From Mesorhizobium temperatum (GTDB taxonomy: Bacteria > Pseudomonadota > Alphaproteobacteria > Rhizobiales > Rhizobiaceae): a DNA stretch of 64,000 nt. The notes below the pieces were generated by a model. The model had not been told where the DNA came from, did no database searches, and saw nothing but the letters and a program-made list of their open reading frames with translations. The DNA lies in NCBI RefSeq assembly GCF_002284575.1, contig NZ_NPKJ01000038.1, positions 1 through 64,000 on the forward strand. Reading direction: 5' to 3'. Below are positions 38,528-46,948 of this stretch, in pieces. Made by a program: the position numbers and the translations under genes. The stretch's first letter is position 1; each line of letters opens with the position of its first letter.

Positions 38528-39649
38528 CTAAGCCGCAGCGATCGCCAGCGCATGGCCGCGCGCGTTTTCGCGCAGCGCATCGAGATGGATCGATTTGACC
38601 AATCCGGCGAGATCGCCTTCGGCGGACTGCCCGCCCAATTCCTTCAGCATTAGCCAACTGACTTCCTGGACGCCGGCAAGGCGCTTGCCATTGGCGACCT
38701 CGCGCCAGATCTTTAGCGCACGCAGGATGATCGCGTGCGTGACCGCGGCAAGGCCGGCGCTGCGGAACAGCGCCTGCAGCGCCACGTCGTGCCCGCCGGC
38801 CAGCAGCGCTCTCACCCGTTGTTCGGATTGCTGGCTGAGCGCGACCAGCGCCGAGCCGAAGAAGTCGACCTTGCCATGCGCGATGGTGCGAATGATGAAG
38901 CTTGCGGTCAGGTCGCCGCGCAGGCGCAGATGCTCGATGAGCGCCGCATGTTCTTCCTGGCGCGTGCCTTCGATCAGCGTCATGGAAGCTTTGACGCAGG
39001 CGTCGCGCATGACGCGCTCGGTTCTGGAACGGCCCATCAGCGCCACCACCAGCGGCGAACCTTTGAGCGTTTCACCAAGTTTTATCAGCAGCATATGCCG
39101 GCAATCGGCGGGCAGGCGCGCATCTGAAATCAGCGCTTCGCGCACCGAAGGCAGATGGCCATGGCGTTCGGCGATACGGCGGAAGCTGAGCGAAGCGATG
39201 TCGGCGCCGCTGTTGGCGAGAAGCGCGGCGCAGGCTTCCGGCTCGCCGATTTCGGCGATCGCCGCTGCGACCGCCATGGAGACACGCGCACGATCCGCGA
39301 TCAGTTTCTGCGTCGCCTTTTGGCCACCGGCAACGCGGTCGATCAGATCGGCATCGGTGAGCATCGGCGAACGTGCCAGCACCAGGCTTGCAACTTCCGG
39401 TTGATCGGACGCCAGCGCGCTGATGATCTGCAGCGGCGCGTGATGGCTCATCGACAGCGCTTCTGCAATCGCCAGCCGCACTTTCGACGAGGCATCGTCG
39501 AGCAGCAGCGTCAGCGCGGCCTCCGCCGCGCAGCGATCCTCGAAAGGCAGATCGGCATTGATGTAGGCGCGAGCCAGAGCGCCTGCCGCAGCGGCGCGCT
39601 CCGAAACCTTGGCCGTGTAGATCCATTTCAGGAAATGCGAAACAACCAT
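38528..39649 (-). CDS. DUF2336 domain protein
   Basis: The 373-residue, alanine-rich, wholly helical protein begins MVVSHFLKWIYTAKVSERAAAAGALARAY and includes DDASSKVRLAIAEALSMSHHAPLQIISALASDQPEVASLVLARSPMLTDADLI in DUF2336 style (HEAT-like repeats), described for alphaproteobacterial proteins of unknown role. The preceding in-frame sequence (to 39775) is a spurious extension. It is convergent with parE. Confidence 0.82.
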   Translation of the reverse strand: MVVSHFLKWIYTAKVSERAAAAGALARAYINADLPFEDRCAAEAALTLLLDDASSKVRLAIAEALSMSHHAPLQIISALASDQPEVASLVLARSPMLTDADLIDRVAGGQKATQKLIADRARVSMAVAAAIAEIGEPEACAALLANSGADIASLSFRRIAERHGHLPSVREALISDARLPADCRHMLLIKLGETLKGSPLVVALMGRSRTERVMRDACVKASMTLIEGTRQEEHAALIEHLRLRGDLTASFIIRTIAHGKVDFFGSALVALSQQSEQRVRALLAGGHDVALQALFRSAGLAAVTHAIILRALKIWREVANGKRLAGVQEVSWLMLKELGGQSAEGDLAGLVKSIHLDALRENARGHALAIAAA

Positions 39650-39783
39650 GCCGTCCGCTGCGCCCCTAACCCGAGTCCGTTCCCGCCCCAGTGAAGACCG
39701 TAGGCAGAAATGGTTTACGAACGGTTCACCATGTTTGTTAACTGGCTTGCGAGCGCGGTATGCAGCGCCTATCAACCTTTCCT

Positions 39784-39880
39784 AGAGCGACATGGTCCCT
39801 TTCGGAAAGTACGCTCTAACACTTTGAATCTTCGCATCGTGCTTTTCGAAAAATCGATTCCGATTTTCGGGCCGATGCGG
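39784..39880. repeat. Intergenic repeat beginning AGAGCGACATGG
   Basis: Arms AGAGCG and CGCTCT (39784-39817) enclose ACATGGTCCCTTTCGGAAAG. Downstream follows CTTCGCATCGTGCTTTTCGA, then ATTCCGATTTTCGGGCCGAT, a string seen repeatedly in Rhizobiales intergenic DNA. It fills the gap before the MaoC gene. Confidence 0.6.
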
Positions 39881-39898
39881 CAGCGGAGGAGATCGACC

Positions 39899-40351
39899 AT
39901 GGCCGGGCTTTATCTGGAAGAGTTCGTCGTCGGTCATGTCTTCCGGCACACGCTGCGGAAAACCGTCACTGAAAGCGACAACATGCTGTTTTCGGTAATG
40001 ACGCTGAACCCGCAGCCGCTGCACATCGATTTCGACTTCGCCGCCAAAAGCGAATGGGGCAAGCCGCTGGTCAATTCGCTGTTCACGCTGGGCCTGATGA
40101 TCGGCATTTCGGTGAACGACATCACCGTCGGCACCACCATCGCCAATCTCGGCATGAAGGAGACGATGTTTCCGCATCCGGTCTTCCACGGCGACACGAT
40201 CCGCGTCGAGACGACGGTGGTGTCGGTGCGCGACTCCAGGTCGAAGCCGGACCGCGGTATCGTCGAATTCGAGCACCGCGCCTACAACCAGAATGACGTG
40301 CTCGTTGCCAAATGCACGAGGCAGGCGATGATGATGAAGAAGGCGGCCTGA
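39899..40351 (+). CDS. MaoC-family hydratase
   Basis: The 150-residue hotdog-fold protein has the hydratase motif PQPLHIDFDFAAKSEWGKPLVNSLF (about 39-63), where the Asp/His pair is catalytic. GGAGGA precedes the start. It lies four bases before the CitE-like lyase gene. This pairing is that of mesaconyl-CoA hydratase with beta-methylmalyl-CoA lyase in the ethylmalonyl-CoA or related acetyl-CoA assimilation route. A role in mesaconyl- or related acyl-CoA hydration is therefore a reasonable inference, not proven. Confidence 0.85.
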   Translation: MAGLYLEEFVVGHVFRHTLRKTVTESDNMLFSVMTLNPQPLHIDFDFAAKSEWGKPLVNSLFTLGLMIGISVNDITVGTTIANLGMKETMFPHPVFHGDTIRVETTVVSVRDSRSKPDRGIVEFEHRAYNQNDVLVAKCTRQAMMMKKAA

Positions 40352-40354
40352 CCG

Positions 40355-41236
40355 ATGCGCTCGCTGCTGTTCGTTCCCGGCGATTCCGAAAAGAAGCTGG
40401 AAAAGGCGTTTGGCGCCGGCGCCGACGTGGTCATCGTCGATCTCGAGGATTCGGTCGCGCCACAAAACAAGGCTTTGGCACGCGACATCGCCGCACGCTC
40501 CATCACCGAACACAGGCATCAAACCAGATCCGCAATCTATGTCCGCATCAACGATCTCTCGACCGACCTGACCGATGACGATCTGGCGGCACTCGTGGCA
40601 GTGAAACCCCACGGCATCATGCTGCCGAAGTCGAATAGCGGACAGGATGTCCAGCATCTCTCGGCCAAGCTCAGGGTGCACGAGGCGGAAAGCGGGCTGC
40701 CGGATGGTGCGATAAAAATCCTGCCGATCATCACCGAAACAGCTGCCGGCGTGCTGGCGGCCGCGACCTACGCCAACGCAAGTGCGCGGCTTGTCGGCGT
40801 GACCTGGGGTGCGGAAGATCTGTCGGCAGCAATCGGTGCGCGCACGGCGCGCGACGAGATTGGCCGCTACACCGATGTGTTCCGCTTCGCCCGCACCATG
40901 ACCATCCTCGCCGCGGGTGCTGCGGAAGTCGCGGCGATCGACACGGTTTTTCCGCACTTTCGCGACATGGCCGGCTTCGAGGCGGAATGCGCCGAGGCAG
41001 AGCGCGACGGCTTCACCGGCAAGATGGCGATCCATCCGGCGCAAGTGCCGGCCATCAACGCCGCCTTCACGCCGTCGGCCGAGGCGGTGAAACACTCCCT
41101 GGTGATCGTCGAGGCATTCGAGGCGGCTGGAAATCCCGGCGTCGTCGGCATCGATGGCAAGATGTACGACCGGCCGCATCTGCGGCTGGCAGAGCGGCTT
41201 CTGGCGCGAGCCAGAGCGGCAGGGATTCCGGCCTAG
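40355..41236 (+). CDS. CitE/HpcH-family lyase, malyl-CoA-lyase-like
   Basis: The 293-residue TIM-barrel enzyme starts MRSLLFVPGDSEKKLEKAF and has VVIVDLEDSVAPQNK, KPHGIMLPKSNSG, IITETAAGVL, GVTWGAEDLSAAIGART and GFTGKMAIHPAQV, all typical of the HpcH/HpaI-CitE group, which splits or forms C-C bonds of acyl-CoA hydroxyacids using Mg2+ held by Glu and Asp. Three bases separate it from the MaoC gene. The likely substrate is malyl- or beta-methylmalyl-CoA, by context. Confidence 0.88.
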   Translation: MRSLLFVPGDSEKKLEKAFGAGADVVIVDLEDSVAPQNKALARDIAARSITEHRHQTRSAIYVRINDLSTDLTDDDLAALVAVKPHGIMLPKSNSGQDVQHLSAKLRVHEAESGLPDGAIKILPIITETAAGVLAAATYANASARLVGVTWGAEDLSAAIGARTARDEIGRYTDVFRFARTMTILAAGAAEVAAIDTVFPHFRDMAGFEAECAEAERDGFTGKMAIHPAQVPAINAAFTPSAEAVKHSLVIVEAFEAAGNPGVVGIDGKMYDRPHLRLAERLLARARAAGIPA

Positions 41237-41298
41237 AGCGGGCTTTCTGCGGGATGTGCTAACTTTGGGGGTGTCCTATAACTCGCCGGCAGTAGAGG

Positions 41299-42759
41299 TC
41301 ATTCGGGTAACTTTCTCGGCAGCCAGAGCCACGCGATGATGCCAGTTGCAAGAGTCAGTAGACCGCCGGCGCCGACCGCGACATGTAAACCGGTGAGGAA
41401 GGCTTCGTTGGCCCGCACGATAATTTCAGGGTCCGACTGATCGAGTGTTTCGTTGAGCGTGCCGGCCACGCCGGGACCCAACAGCCGGAAACTCAGCGCG
41501 GCCAACGATCCGAGCAGGGAAATTCCCAGCGCGTTGCCCAGTTCGTTGCTGGTCTCGGCGATCGAACTCGCCGCACCGGCTCGTTCGGCAGGAACGGCCG
41601 ACACTGCTATCTCGGCCACCAGGCTAAAGGATAACCCATATCCGACGCCAGCGATCATGGTCGAGGCGATGAAGGCCGCGATTCCGACCTCGGTGGTCGT
41701 GAACAGCAGCAGGAGGACGCCGACGCTGATGAGCAGATGTGTGGCAACAAGGGCAGTTTTGCGGCCTATCCGCTCCACGATGCGAGCAGTGCCCACGCAA
41801 GTCGCCGTCAGCACGATCGCGCCTGGCAACGTCAGCAGCGCAGCATTGAAAACATCAAAGCCCAGCACCGATTGCAGATAGATGCCCGATAGATATCCGG
41901 TAGCCGACCAGACAACCAGCGTAAGAAGGCCGGTTAAGATGGCGATGGAGAAAATGGGGTCTCGGAATAGGTCCAGGTCGAGCAGCGGGTAGTCAACCCT
42001 GCTCTGTCGGCGCACGAATAGCCCAAGGGCAAGGATGCCGACGATCCCGATGGTCAACAGTGTCGGCGTGAAGCCATGGGCCGCCGCGCTCTTGAGCGAA
42101 TAGGTGAACAACAGGATACCTGCGAAGGACAATTTGAGGCTCACGAGATCGATTCGCCCGTAGCTAGTCGAACGCACCTCCTGCAGCAGTACCGGTGCAG
42201 AGATCAGGAAGCCGATCACGACGGGGACATTGATCAGAAACACGGCGCCCCATTCGAATTGCCGCAATAGCAACCCGCCGATGACGGGCCCGATGGCGAA
42301 ACCAGCCGCAAAAGTCGCCGCGAAAATGCCGATCGCCTGAGCGCGCGTTCGCGGATCGGGGAATAGGGAGCTCACGATCGCCAGCCCGGACGGCAACAGT
42401 GTCGCGCCGCCCAGTCCCATAAGGGCGCGCGAGGCGATCAGGCTTTCAGGCGTTTGCGAATAGGCTGCGCCGAGCGATCCAGCACCGAAGACCACCGCGC
42501 CGACCATGATCAGCTTCAGCCGCCCGTAACGGTCGCCGATATTGCCGAAGGCGATCAGCAGCGACCCGACCACGAAACCGTAGATGTCGAGAATCCAAAG
42601 TGCTTGGTCGGCGGTCGGCGTGATGGCCGAGGTCACACGCGGCATGGCGAGATAGAGTATCGAGCCGTCCATAGCTACGAGCAGGACCAGGGGCAAGACG
42701 GCCATGAGGCCCAACCATGCCCTGCGGTCGGTCGGGCGTGCAAGTGAAGTATCGGTCAT
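41299..42759 (-). CDS. MFS drug-efflux-type transporter (DHA2, 14-TM)
   Basis: This roughly 486-residue protein has about 14 membrane helices and the MFS signature GDRYGRLKLIMVGAVVFGAGSL, plus the motif-C stretch AIGPVIGGLLLRQFEWGAVFLINVPV, typical of the DHA2 multidrug export family. Starts at 42768 (GTG) and 42759 (ATG) are both possible; AGAGGA lies upstream. It is divergent from a TetR repressor gene, which probably controls it, the usual arrangement for drug efflux. Confidence 0.9.
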   Translation of the reverse strand: MTDTSLARPTDRRAWLGLMAVLPLVLLVAMDGSILYLAMPRVTSAITPTADQALWILDIYGFVVGSLLIAFGNIGDRYGRLKLIMVGAVVFGAGSLGAAYSQTPESLIASRALMGLGGATLLPSGLAIVSSLFPDPRTRAQAIGIFAATFAAGFAIGPVIGGLLLRQFEWGAVFLINVPVVIGFLISAPVLLQEVRSTSYGRIDLVSLKLSFAGILLFTYSLKSAAAHGFTPTLLTIGIVGILALGLFVRRQSRVDYPLLDLDLFRDPIFSIAILTGLLTLVVWSATGYLSGIYLQSVLGFDVFNAALLTLPGAIVLTATCVGTARIVERIGRKTALVATHLLISVGVLLLLFTTTEVGIAAFIASTMIAGVGYGLSFSLVAEIAVSAVPAERAGAASSIAETSNELGNALGISLLGSLAALSFRLLGPGVAGTLNETLDQSDPEIIVRANEAFLTGLHVAVGAGGLLTLATGIIAWLWLPRKLPE

Positions 42760-42833
42760 AGGGCACACAAATCCTCTGCGTACGGCATGCTAAGGCGTGC
42801 CGCTTCGGCCGCCGGGGGACGGCCGGCGGATGG

Positions 42834-42862
42834 TTGCGATCGAAGAGCGAACTCTATATACT
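42834..42862 (+). promoter_or_regulatory. Sigma-70-type promoter of the TetR gene
   Basis: TTGCGA at 42834-42839, a 17-base spacer, and TATACT at 42857-42862 form a good sigma-70 pair. Just downstream, GGTAAGTTACTTTTGGTAC (42866-42884) contains the partly symmetric GTAAGTTAC, a candidate TetR operator. The sites lie between the divergent MFS and TetR genes. Confidence 0.55.
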
Positions 42863-42890
42863 TCAGGTAAGTTACTTTTGGTACATAGCC

Positions 42891-43505
42891 GTGTCAAGCA
42901 CACCGAAAAATAGCGAAGCCACGCAGAGACGCGTTCGCCTCAGTCGCGAGCAGCGACTAAGCCAGCTCCTTGAGGTGGCGAGATGGCTGGTTCGCGAAGA
43001 AGGCACCGACGCGTTGACGCTGCCGCGCCTAGCCGAACAGGCCGGTGTCGCCAAGCCGGTGGTCTATGACCATTTCCGGACGCGCAACGGCTTGCTGACC
43101 GCCCTCTATCAGGATTTCGACGCGCGCCAGACGGCGCTGATCGACGCCGCCCTTGAAGGAAGCGCTCCGGGTTTGGAGGAGAAAGCTTCTGTCATCGCAT
43201 CGTCCTACGTCGAATGCGTGCTGGCCCAGGGCCGTGAGATCCCCGGCGTGCTGGCCGCGCTGGCAGGCTCGCCCGAACTGGAGACCGTCAAGCGCGACTA
43301 CCAACTGGATTTCATCGAGAGGTGCCGGAAGGCGTTGGCCCCATCTACAGGGCCAAGAGGGATCATGCAGGCCGGTTTTTGGGCGATGTTAGGCGCAGCC
43401 GACGCCTTGTCCAATGCTGCCGCGACAGGAGAAATCACCGCTCAACAGGCGCAGGACGAACTTTACGAGACGATCGTTGCGATGATCAAGAGAAGCAATC
43501 GTTGA
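42891..43505 (+). CDS. TetR-family transcriptional regulator
   Basis: The N-terminal TetR DNA-binding domain is seen in LLEVARWLVREEGTDALTLPRLAEQAGVAKPVVYDHFRTRNGLL, and a ligand-binding helical domain follows. From GTG 42891 the protein is about 204 residues. A TTG at 42834 would add 19 residues but lies in the -35 box of the predicted promoter, so I reject it. It probably represses the divergent MFS exporter gene and itself. No ligand is known. Confidence 0.85.
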   Translation: MSSTPKNSEATQRRVRLSREQRLSQLLEVARWLVREEGTDALTLPRLAEQAGVAKPVVYDHFRTRNGLLTALYQDFDARQTALIDAALEGSAPGLEEKASVIASSYVECVLAQGREIPGVLAALAGSPELETVKRDYQLDFIERCRKALAPSTGPRGIMQAGFWAMLGAADALSNAAATGEITAQQAQDELYETIVAMIKRSNR

Positions 43506-43537
43506 CGCATGCCTCCCAACCAAGAAATTAGAGTTCC

Positions 43538-43559
43538 ACCTGATCCATCGGGATCAGGT
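43538..43559. terminator. Hairpin between convergent genes
   Basis: A 9-bp stem (ACCTGATCC at 43538-43546 with GGATCAGGT at 43551-43559), loop ATCG. It lies between the TetR gene (ending 43505) and the flavin reductase gene (ending 43561) and can serve both directions. Confidence 0.6.
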
Positions 43560-43560
43560 T

Positions 43561-44169
43561 CTAATCCTTTCCCCAGCGCGGCCGGCGCATCGAAAATATC
43601 TCGCTGACGCTGGCATAGTCCATATAGCCGAGACGGCCGACATTGCCCGCCCTGGCGATATCGAAGATGCCGTCTTTCAGAAATGCATCGTCGATATGCA
43701 CGCCGACGACTTCGCCGGCAACGACGACAGCGCCGGTCAGCGTCCCGTCCAGCGCCTTTGGCCGCAAGATCTCCGTCACCCGGCATTCAAGCGCCGCGGG
43801 CGCTGCCGCCACGCGGGGCGGCGCAACAAGGCGCGACGGCGCCATGGTGAGATCAGCATAGTCGAATTCGGTCACGCCGCGCGGCGCATCGACCGCCGTG
43901 CGAACCATTTTTTCAGCAAGATCGCGGCTGACGAGATTGGCGACGAACTCGCCTGTTTCTTCGGCGAAGGTGGCGCTGTCCTTCTCGCCTTCGGACGAAA
44001 ACCAGACGATGAAGGGCCGCGTCGAAAACGCATTGAAGAAGGAATAGGGGGCGAGGTTGACCTCGCCAGCCTTGTTCACCGTCGAGATCCAGCCGATCGG
44101 CCGTGGCGCCACGATCGCCTTGGACGGGTCATGCGGCAGCCCGTGACCTTTAGACGGCTCGTAGAACAT
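43561..44169 (-). CDS. Flavin reductase-like domain protein
   Basis: The 202-residue protein has the FMN-binding split-barrel pattern of the flavin reductase / DIM6-NTAB family: RPIGWISTVNKAGEVNLAPYSFFNAFSTRPFIVWFSS and FAEETGEFVANLVSRDLAEKM. It reduces flavin, or uses FMN for a monooxygenase partner; the actual role is unknown. It abuts the nitroreductase gene, with no gap, on the same strand, so the two are probably co-transcribed. Confidence 0.87.
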   Translation of the reverse strand: MFYEPSKGHGLPHDPSKAIVAPRPIGWISTVNKAGEVNLAPYSFFNAFSTRPFIVWFSSEGEKDSATFAEETGEFVANLVSRDLAEKMVRTAVDAPRGVTEFDYADLTMAPSRLVAPPRVAAAPAALECRVTEILRPKALDGTLTGAVVVAGEVVGVHIDDAFLKDGIFDIARAGNVGRLGYMDYASVSEIFSMRRPRWGKD

Positions 44170-44754
44170 TCAGCCCACCCACGGCCCCGCATAGTCGGCA
44201 TAGAGCCTTGCCGGATCTGGTCGCGGCCGCTCGGGCGCCGGCCCCTGATAGGAACCGATATGGACGAAGCCGACGACCCGCTCATGCGGCGCCAGCCCCA
44301 GGATCGCCCTGCCCTCCGGCACATCGGAATACCAGTTGCTGATCATGTTGGTGCCATAGCCCAGCGCATTGGCTGATATCATCAGGTTCATCGCCGCCAT
44401 GCCGCCGGACAGGAACATCTCCCATTGTGGGATTTTTGAGTTTTCCTTCGGGCTTGATACCACGCCGATCACCAGCGGCGCGCGCGAAAAGCGCGCCAGT
44501 TCCTGGTTGTGGCGGCCTTCTGGCAGCGGCCCTTCGCGCTGTGCGGCAAGGGCTGCCAGCTTCTTGCCGATCTCGACGCGTGCCTCGCCCCGATAGAGGA
44601 TGAAGCGCCAGGGCTCGAGCCGGCCGTGGTCCGGCACCCGCGAGGCGGCTGCAATCATCGTCGCGATGTCAGCGTCGCTCGGTGCTGGTTCCTTCAACTC
44701 CGGGATCGGCACGGAATTTCGGGTGAGCAGAAAATCGATGATCGGCGACGCCAT
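44170..44754 (-). CDS. Nitroreductase-family protein
   Basis: The 194-residue FMN enzyme has the family signature: RNSVPIPELKEPAPSD at the N-terminus, AAASRVPDHGRLEPWRFILYRGEAR, AAMNLMISANALGYGTNMISNW and ILGLAPHERVVGFVHIG. It reduces nitro compounds or quinones with NAD(P)H. It is the first gene of a two-gene unit with the flavin reductase. The upstream gap to 44910 holds no other gene. Confidence 0.88.
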   Translation of the reverse strand: MASPIIDFLLTRNSVPIPELKEPAPSDADIATMIAAASRVPDHGRLEPWRFILYRGEARVEIGKKLAALAAQREGPLPEGRHNQELARFSRAPLVIGVVSSPKENSKIPQWEMFLSGGMAAMNLMISANALGYGTNMISNWYSDVPEGRAILGLAPHERVVGFVHIGSYQGPAPERPRPDPARLYADYAGPWVG

Positions 44755-44909
44755 GGGCGCAAGTCTCCTTGGAATTTAAGCTGAAGCGCACCATCGGGGC
44801 ATCGGGCGGCTCGGGCATTGGCGCGGCGCGCCGACAAAGAGCCTCTAGCAGAAGCTGATCGGACTCTTAAGCCTTGAAATTGCCACCGCCTTGGGCTTCA
44901 ACGCAAGGC

Positions 44910-45875
44910 ATGTTTGAGGGGACATTGCGACTTTTCCTGATCTGGCTCGCTGCCGCGCTGTTGATGGTGCCGGTGCCGCTTGCCGTCGCTCAGGATGCGG
45001 ACGGCCTCGGTGATCTGAAACTTCCCGGAATTTCGAGCTATGCGCCTCCGAAAAGCGATGCACCGCTGGCAGTGGGGAGCAGCGGGGCGATCACGCTGTC
45101 GGCGCAATTGACCGACAAGGGCGCCGACATCACACGTGGCATCGTCTGGCGCGTCTTCAAGCCTGACCCCACCGGCGACGGCAAGCTGCCGATGGTCGCT
45201 TCCGCCCATGGTGGCAGCGCGGTGTTCCAGCTCGAGCCCGGCAGCTATCTGGTCCATGCCTCTTACGGCCGGGCCGGCGCCACCAAGCGCATCACCGTCG
45301 GCAAGGACGCCAAGCGCGAAAGCCTCGTGCTCGATGCCGGCGGACTCAAGCTCGACGCCGTGCTGTCGGGCGGGGTGCGCATATCGCCGAAGAAATTGCG
45401 CTTTTCTATCTATGAAGGCCAAGCCGAGGCCAATCACGATCGCGCCCTGATCATACCCGACGTCGAGCCGAACAGCGTCGTGCGGCTGAACGCGGGCGTC
45501 TATCACGTCGTCTCGACCTATGGCTCGGTGAATGCGGTCATCCGCTCCGACATCCGCGTCGAGGCCGGCAAGCTGACCGAAGCGGCCGTCGAGCACCGTG
45601 CGGCGGAGATGACTATGAAGCTGGTACGCGAAACGGGTGGAGAGGCGATCGCCGACACCTCCTGGTCGTTGCTCAATGAATCCGGTGATCCCATCAAGGA
45701 AACCGTCGGCGCCTTTGCTTCGATGGTGCTTGCCGAGGGCGACTACACGATCATCGCCAAGAACCGCGACCGGATCTACCAGAAGGATTTTACCGTCGTG
45801 GCCGGGCAGAACAAGGAAATCGAGGTTTTGGCCACGGAGGCATCGGCGATGGATCCCGAGGAAGGCGCGGACTAA
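44910..45875 (+). CDS. Exported protein of unknown function
   Basis: The 321-residue protein has an N-terminal signal or membrane helix (about 7-28, FLIWLAAALLMVPVPLAV), then two to three repeated beta-rich modules, each with a GxYxVxxxYGxxxA-type strand (YLVHASYGRAGATKRITV, VYHVVSTYGSVNAVIRSDI, DYTIIAKNRDRIYQKDFTV). Such modules look like bacterial Ig-like or carboxypeptidase-regulatory-like folds. Start ATG 44910 is preceded by AAGG. An earlier TTG at 44874 is less likely. I do not recognise a named family. Confidence 0.72.
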   Translation: MFEGTLRLFLIWLAAALLMVPVPLAVAQDADGLGDLKLPGISSYAPPKSDAPLAVGSSGAITLSAQLTDKGADITRGIVWRVFKPDPTGDGKLPMVASAHGGSAVFQLEPGSYLVHASYGRAGATKRITVGKDAKRESLVLDAGGLKLDAVLSGGVRISPKKLRFSIYEGQAEANHDRALIIPDVEPNSVVRLNAGVYHVVSTYGSVNAVIRSDIRVEAGKLTEAAVEHRAAEMTMKLVRETGGEAIADTSWSLLNESGDPIKETVGAFASMVLAEGDYTIIAKNRDRIYQKDFTVVAGQNKEIEVLATEASAMDPEEGAD

Positions 45876-45911
45876 CCGTCCGGACATTGCCGTGTAGATT
45901 CGGGTCCAGCA

Positions 45912-45931
45912 GCCTGATTTGTCGATCAGGC
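45912..45931. terminator. Hairpin between convergent genes
   Basis: A 7-bp stem, GCCTGAT (45912-45918) with ATCAGGC (45925-45931), loop TTGTCG. It lies between the secreted protein gene and the end of the acyltransferase gene, whose stop codon falls in the right arm. The evidence is modest. Confidence 0.4.
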
Positions 45932-46864
45932 CGCCTTGCGTATGCGTCGCGGCGGGAATTGGCCGCGGCCGCGCGCCTCGGCCGGCGCCAGATCGAAAAC
46001 GCCACGATGGAGGCGGTCGAGCAAAGCCTTGCGGTCGCGCAGCGGCTCCAGTTCGTCCCATCCCAACACGTCACCGATGCGCACGTCGATCGATTTGCCC
46101 GACAGCCGCGCGAATTCGTGGATGAGCAGGGAAATGCGCAGCGTCAGCGAAGCCTTGCCGACTAACTTCGCCACACGCCCGTCGCGCTCGGCCATATTCA
46201 TTGGTCCGCTGACTAGGTGGAACAGCCGGCCGTTCTGGCCGGAAAAGTGCATTGGGACAACCGATGCCTTGGCATCCTGGACGAGACGGGCCGGAAACAT
46301 CTTCCACGGCAGATCACGCGCCCGGCCAAAACCTTTTGGCGCGGTGGCGACGCCGCCCGCGGGGAAGATGACGATGATGACGCCCTCTTTCAGCAGCCGC
46401 ACCGCCTCATGGCGCACCGCCATATTATTCCTGAGCGCGTCCTTGGTCTCGGAAAAGTCGATCGGCAGCGAATAGGGCTCCATCTCGCGGATCTTGAGCA
46501 GATCCTTGTGGATCATGACACGGAACGGGCGCTGAAGCTGCTCGGCCAGCGAGAGCACCGCAATGCCGTCGCCGATGCCAAACGGATGGTTGGCGACGAT
46601 CACCAGCGGCGTGTCAGGCAATTTTTCCGGCGGCCATTGGCCGGTGGTCCGCACCTCGACATCGATCAGCTCCAGCATGCGGCTGAACACGCGCTCGCCG
46701 GTCGGCACCACATGGCGCCGCCAAAAGTCATAGAGGGCCGCGAAGCGGTCGCGACCGGACAGGCCTTCGATGGAGTGGATGAACCAGCGCGTCAATGCCG
46801 GCTGATGCGGGCTGGCATAGGAAAGCTCGGGAAACGGCCTTTCGCGCATCTTCAGCTTGAGCAT
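45926..46864 (-). CDS. Lysophospholipid acyltransferase family protein
   Basis: The 312-residue protein has the PlsC-like fold pattern: ANHPFGIGDGI (His/Asp catalytic box, around residue 91), FRVMIHKDLLKI, and FPAGGVATAP (the third block). The spacing between His and Asp is five residues rather than the usual four; I cannot tell whether the real acid is another residue. It probably acylates lysophospholipid or an ornithine-lipid precursor. It is followed by a basic tail (PPRRIRKAA). Confidence 0.8.
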   Translation of the reverse strand: MLKLKMRERPFPELSYASPHQPALTRWFIHSIEGLSGRDRFAALYDFWRRHVVPTGERVFSRMLELIDVEVRTTGQWPPEKLPDTPLVIVANHPFGIGDGIAVLSLAEQLQRPFRVMIHKDLLKIREMEPYSLPIDFSETKDALRNNMAVRHEAVRLLKEGVIIVIFPAGGVATAPKGFGRARDLPWKMFPARLVQDAKASVVPMHFSGQNGRLFHLVSGPMNMAERDGRVAKLVGKASLTLRISLLIHEFARLSGKSIDVRIGDVLGWDELEPLRDRKALLDRLHRGVFDLAPAEARGRGQFPPRRIRKAA

Positions 46865-46948
46865 GAGGGCTCGTTACAAGGCTGGCGTGACAAGCATGTG
46901 AAATGGGTGGATCGCTCCACCGCCATTTCGTCGACAATCCGGCTGAAC

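Noticed and set aside
42834..42890. Upstream extension of the TetR protein from a TTG
   Set aside because: The TTG lies in the -35 element of a good sigma-70 promoter, so it cannot be in the transcript.
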